A stretch of 64,000 nt of DNA from contig QKCL01000048.1 of NCBI GenBank assembly GCA_003246895.1, forward strand, positions 62,001 to 126,000, read 5' to 3'. The notes under the pieces are model-generated. The model did no database searches, was not told the origin of the DNA, and saw nothing but the letters and a program-made list of their open reading frames with translations. Origin of the DNA: Spirochaetota bacterium (lineage in GTDB: Bacteria > Spirochaetota > UBA4802 > UBA5550). Made by a program: the position numbers and the translations under genes. This document shows positions 61,183 through 64,000 of the stretch, piece after piece; position 1 is the first letter of the stretch; each line of letters starts with the position of its first letter.

Positions 61183-62340
61183 TCAGATGGGGATGTAAAT
61201 AATCTGCCCTATTTTTATATAATAGGGCTTTTGAATTTCGTTGAGTCTTGCAATCACAGAAATACTTGTTCTGCTTTTTGCAGCTATTTTTGAAATGGAA
61301 TCTCCTCTTTTGACGCGGTATCTTTTTACTGACCTGATTCCGTTTTTGTAGAGCAGATTCTTGTTTTTTTCGAACTTTTCTTTTGCCTCTTCCGGCAGTC
61401 TGAGCCTGAAGTCTTTTACTGTGGGGGGTGTAATTGACATTTTGATTTCAGGGTTATATTTTTTTATTGTTTCCCTGTCCACATTGCAGACTCTTGAGAC
61501 ATCATTTATATTTACAGAATACTTCAGGGTAACAGTATCTGTTTTTTCTGTGTTCAGGTTTTTTATTTCATCCTCAATGCCGAAGAGCTTCTGGTTTTTG
61601 TATATTATTAAAAGAGCAAGGTATCTTGGTACATATTGACTTGTCTCCTGCGAAAGAACACCTGCCTCCTGAAGCTGCCATATGTTTTTCGCTCCGGTTT
61701 TCTGCATTGCTCTCCTGACCTGTCCCCCGCCTCCGTTATATGCGGCAAGTGCCAGATCCCATGAATTAAACATGCTGTGAAGATGTCTCAGGTGTCTGAT
61801 GGCAGCTGTTGTTGATTTTTCAATATCCCTGCGCTCCTCTACCCATTTGTCTCCCCTGAGATCAAAGTGCTGTGATGTGGATTTCAGAAACTGCCAGAGG
61901 CCCACTGCATTGCTTCTGGAAACCGCCATGGGATCAAAACCGCTCTCAAGAAGAGGCAGCAGGGCTATTTCCTTGGGAATATCCCTGTTCTCTTCAAATA
62001 TGCCATAAATTATATCAAGGTATATCTCGGATCTTTCTATTGCCCTGATTACATATTCCCGGCCAACTGTGAGGTAAAGATATATATATTTTCTGACCTC
62101 CTGCTTTCTGCAGATGGAGAGGTCATTGACTGCGTAAAAAAGTTTCTTATCACTTAAATCTGGCAGATAGAGTATATCCTTTTCAGGATTGAATTCCTGA
62201 ACTTTTTTAAGGCCTTCACTGGAATACTTGTTGTCTGTGAACAGATCAAAAAGCCCCCATGAGAAAACCCATTTATTGTACCCGAAGAAAATAAATGTGA
62301 TAAGAGGTAATATTATGATTGATTTTTTAATAAAATTCAC
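61183..62340 (-). CDS. Membrane-bound lytic murein transglycosylase with LysM (MltD-like)
   Basis: LLPLLESGFDPMAVSRSNAVGLWQFL; AYNGGGGQVRRAM; C-term LysM YRVKRGDSISKIAAKSRTS. Confidence 0.93.
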   Translation of the reverse strand: MNFIKKSIIILPLITFIFFGYNKWVFSWGLFDLFTDNKYSSEGLKKVQEFNPEKDILYLPDLSDKKLFYAVNDLSICRKQEVRKYIYLYLTVGREYVIRAIERSEIYLDIIYGIFEENRDIPKEIALLPLLESGFDPMAVSRSNAVGLWQFLKSTSQHFDLRGDKWVEERRDIEKSTTAAIRHLRHLHSMFNSWDLALAAYNGGGGQVRRAMQKTGAKNIWQLQEAGVLSQETSQYVPRYLALLIIYKNQKLFGIEDEIKNLNTEKTDTVTLKYSVNINDVSRVCNVDRETIKKYNPEIKMSITPPTVKDFRLRLPEEAKEKFEKNKNLLYKNGIRSVKRYRVKRGDSISKIAAKSRTSISVIARLNEIQKPYYIKIGQIIYIPI

Positions 62341-62522
62341 TCCCGTCCCTCTGAATCATTTTTCGGGACAAAATTTATTATTCAGGTTTTATGACAATTG
62401 TTTTTTAATAAATTTTACTTTTTTTTCAAGAAATTTTCTTTTTTGAGCCTTTATTTTATTCAAATTTTATCAAAAATAAAAAAAGAGTTGTCCAAAAGTG
62501 ATTTATGCTGCATAAAAAGTGC

Positions 62523-63377
62523 ATGGAAAGGACGAATATTTTAGTTTGCAGTGATGCCTTAATGGGAAGGGAGCTTTCTTCGGAAATTGAAAAACTCAGA
62601 ATAAATGTTCAGACTGTTCCTGTATCCGGTTTCGCGTCATATAACCTTGAAAAGACCGATATTCTGATATTTTATATTGATGATTTTTCCCTTGCTGAAA
62701 GGTATTGTGAATTATTCAATGACAGGAGGATGGACGGGATTTTTAAAATCATCATAAGCAGTGAATCCTTTCGTGAATCCTTTCTTGAAAAATTTTCAAA
62801 CTCCGAAGATGTGCAGTTTTTTCTTGTCCCTCTTAATGTCAGTGAATTTCTTTTTTCCCTTGAGAAAGTTGTTCTGGTTGATCAGTACAAGAGAGTCCTG
62901 CAGGGGATTTCAAATGATTCAGTATCAAGGCTCAGTAATATAAAAAGAGTTCTTTTTTCTGAAGATAATGGCTTCGGGAGCCCTGTCCGGGACCGTAATT
63001 TTCTTGTTGATCTTCTTGATTTTGAGAAAAAAATCATTATGGAACAGGTGGCATTGAATGAGTCTGTACGTGAAATCGCCACACTCAGAAATGTGGAATT
63101 TTCCGCATTGAGAGACAGGATTGAGGCCGAGGAGCACCTTGAGCAGATGCGCAGGGATGAACTCATTGAAGCCCGAAGAATCATTGAAGCCCAGGAAGTA
63201 CTCATAGACCATTCTGCAAGGGAACTGCATGAGGCAAACAGAATAATAGACGCCAGGGAAACTGTTGAGGAGTTAAGCAGGAATGAAGCACTGTCTCTGC
63301 GTGAAGAGATTAATTCGCTTAAAAATGAGAACATGATTCTTAAAGAAAAAATAAAACAATTGACTGATTCTGTTTAG
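62523..63377 (+). CDS. Hypothetical coiled-coil protein with receiver-like N-term
   Basis: MERTNILVCSD… then long heptad region EARRIIEAQEVL…EANRIIDARETV. Confidence 0.65.
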   Translation: MERTNILVCSDALMGRELSSEIEKLRINVQTVPVSGFASYNLEKTDILIFYIDDFSLAERYCELFNDRRMDGIFKIIISSESFRESFLEKFSNSEDVQFFLVPLNVSEFLFSLEKVVLVDQYKRVLQGISNDSVSRLSNIKRVLFSEDNGFGSPVRDRNFLVDLLDFEKKIIMEQVALNESVREIATLRNVEFSALRDRIEAEEHLEQMRRDELIEARRIIEAQEVLIDHSARELHEANRIIDARETVEELSRNEALSLREEINSLKNENMILKEKIKQLTDSV

Positions 63378-63426
63378 TCTTCAAATATAAAATTATTAAG
63401 TATAAGTATATGTTGACGGGTGTTAT

Positions 63427-63699
63427 ATGGAATGGGAAAAAATCCTTGCGGAATCTGTGAAAGACGGAATAATCAAGGAACTGCATCTTAGAAAGCTTCC
63501 GGTATTAAAGACTGTTGATAACTGGAAAAAAGTTGAACTCATCGGATGGGTGGACCATCAGATGAAGTATACTTATTATAAGGGTGGACTTGTAAAAGTT
63601 AACAACAGGCTGTATTTTGTGCAGGATAAAACCATCAAGGCGCTTCAGGGATTTATGAACTGGGATTTTCCCACAAGAATAAAAGTTATTGAGGATTAG
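63427..63699 (+). CDS. Hypothetical protein (90 aa)
   Basis: MEWEKILAESVKDGIIKELHLRKLPVLKTVDNWKKVELIGWVDHQ. Confidence 0.6.
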   Translation: MEWEKILAESVKDGIIKELHLRKLPVLKTVDNWKKVELIGWVDHQMKYTYYKGGLVKVNNRLYFVQDKTIKALQGFMNWDFPTRIKVIED

Positions 63700-63737
63700 T
63701 AAGAATAACTGAACTTTTTACCGTGAAATCATTGTCT

Positions 63738-64000
63738 TCAGTCGTTTTTTTCAAATACATTCAGCACAACATCGAATTTTTTTGAAAATTTTACCAGGTC
63801 ATCGATTGATTCCTTGTCTATGAGCATGTAATTGTCTGCAATTCTTTTCTTTATTATTTTGGCAAGGCTGCTGTATGAGAGCTCATCAATAAAACTGCTG
63901 TGGCTTGTATAAACGAGAATTGATTTTGATATGTCAATCCGTATGGTCTGGTTTGTCCAGTCTTCAAGCAGAAATTCGAGATTCTGCGGCAGTTCATTTT
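63738..64000 (-). CDS. Partial CDS, possible helicase-associated C-terminal domain
   Basis: Open frame into window edge: NELPQNLEFLLEDWTNQTIRIDISKSILVYTSHSSFIDELSYSSLAKIIKKRIADNYMLI…FEKND*. Confidence 0.55.
   Translation of the reverse strand, partial: NELPQNLEFLLEDWTNQTIRIDISKSILVYTSHSSFIDELSYSSLAKIIKKRIADNYMLIDKESIDDLVKFSKKFDVVLNVFEKND

Noticed and set aside
1-64000. CRISPR arrays, prophage, transposons, toxin-antitoxin or defence islands
   Set aside because: No regularly spaced repeats, integrases, transposases or recognisable defence proteins were seen by reading.

Overview
A 64-kb chromosomal window, most likely from a member of the Spirochaetota. That assignment is inferred from flagellar fliD/flgF genes, DUF2259, and many sensory and c-di-GMP genes. 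No rRNA, CRISPR array, prophage or transposase was seen. Confident content: fliD, argH, gpmI, a minimal ethanolamine module (permease-eutB-eutC), purF, tRNA-Trp(CCA), flavodoxin-DUF2023, putP, a zur-znuACB zinc operon, purU, three GGDEF proteins, a PilZ-UspA pair, a divergent Nramp, mscS, lysE, a secreted WD40 protein, a hybrid PAS histidine kinase, an ABC-F ATPase, yjdM/phnA-like, lepA, flgF, murA, asd, corA and a LysM lytic transglycosylase. Main second-look items: a near-consensus sigma-54 promoter with an 18-bp inverted repeat upstream of the eut module; a perfect 8-5-8 palindrome (candidate Zur box) over the zur stop codon; an orphan 38-bp palindromic terminator suggesting an unannotated plus-strand RNA (~34970-35188); a 48-aa Cys/Lys-rich small ORF missing from the ORF track; an Nramp homologue lacking the DPGN motif; a gene split by a frameshift in an A6 run; an SDR remnant; and TGATG overlap of murA with flgF. 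I found no clear-cut novel defence or mobile system. All calls come from reading sequence and recalled family motifs; no searches were run.
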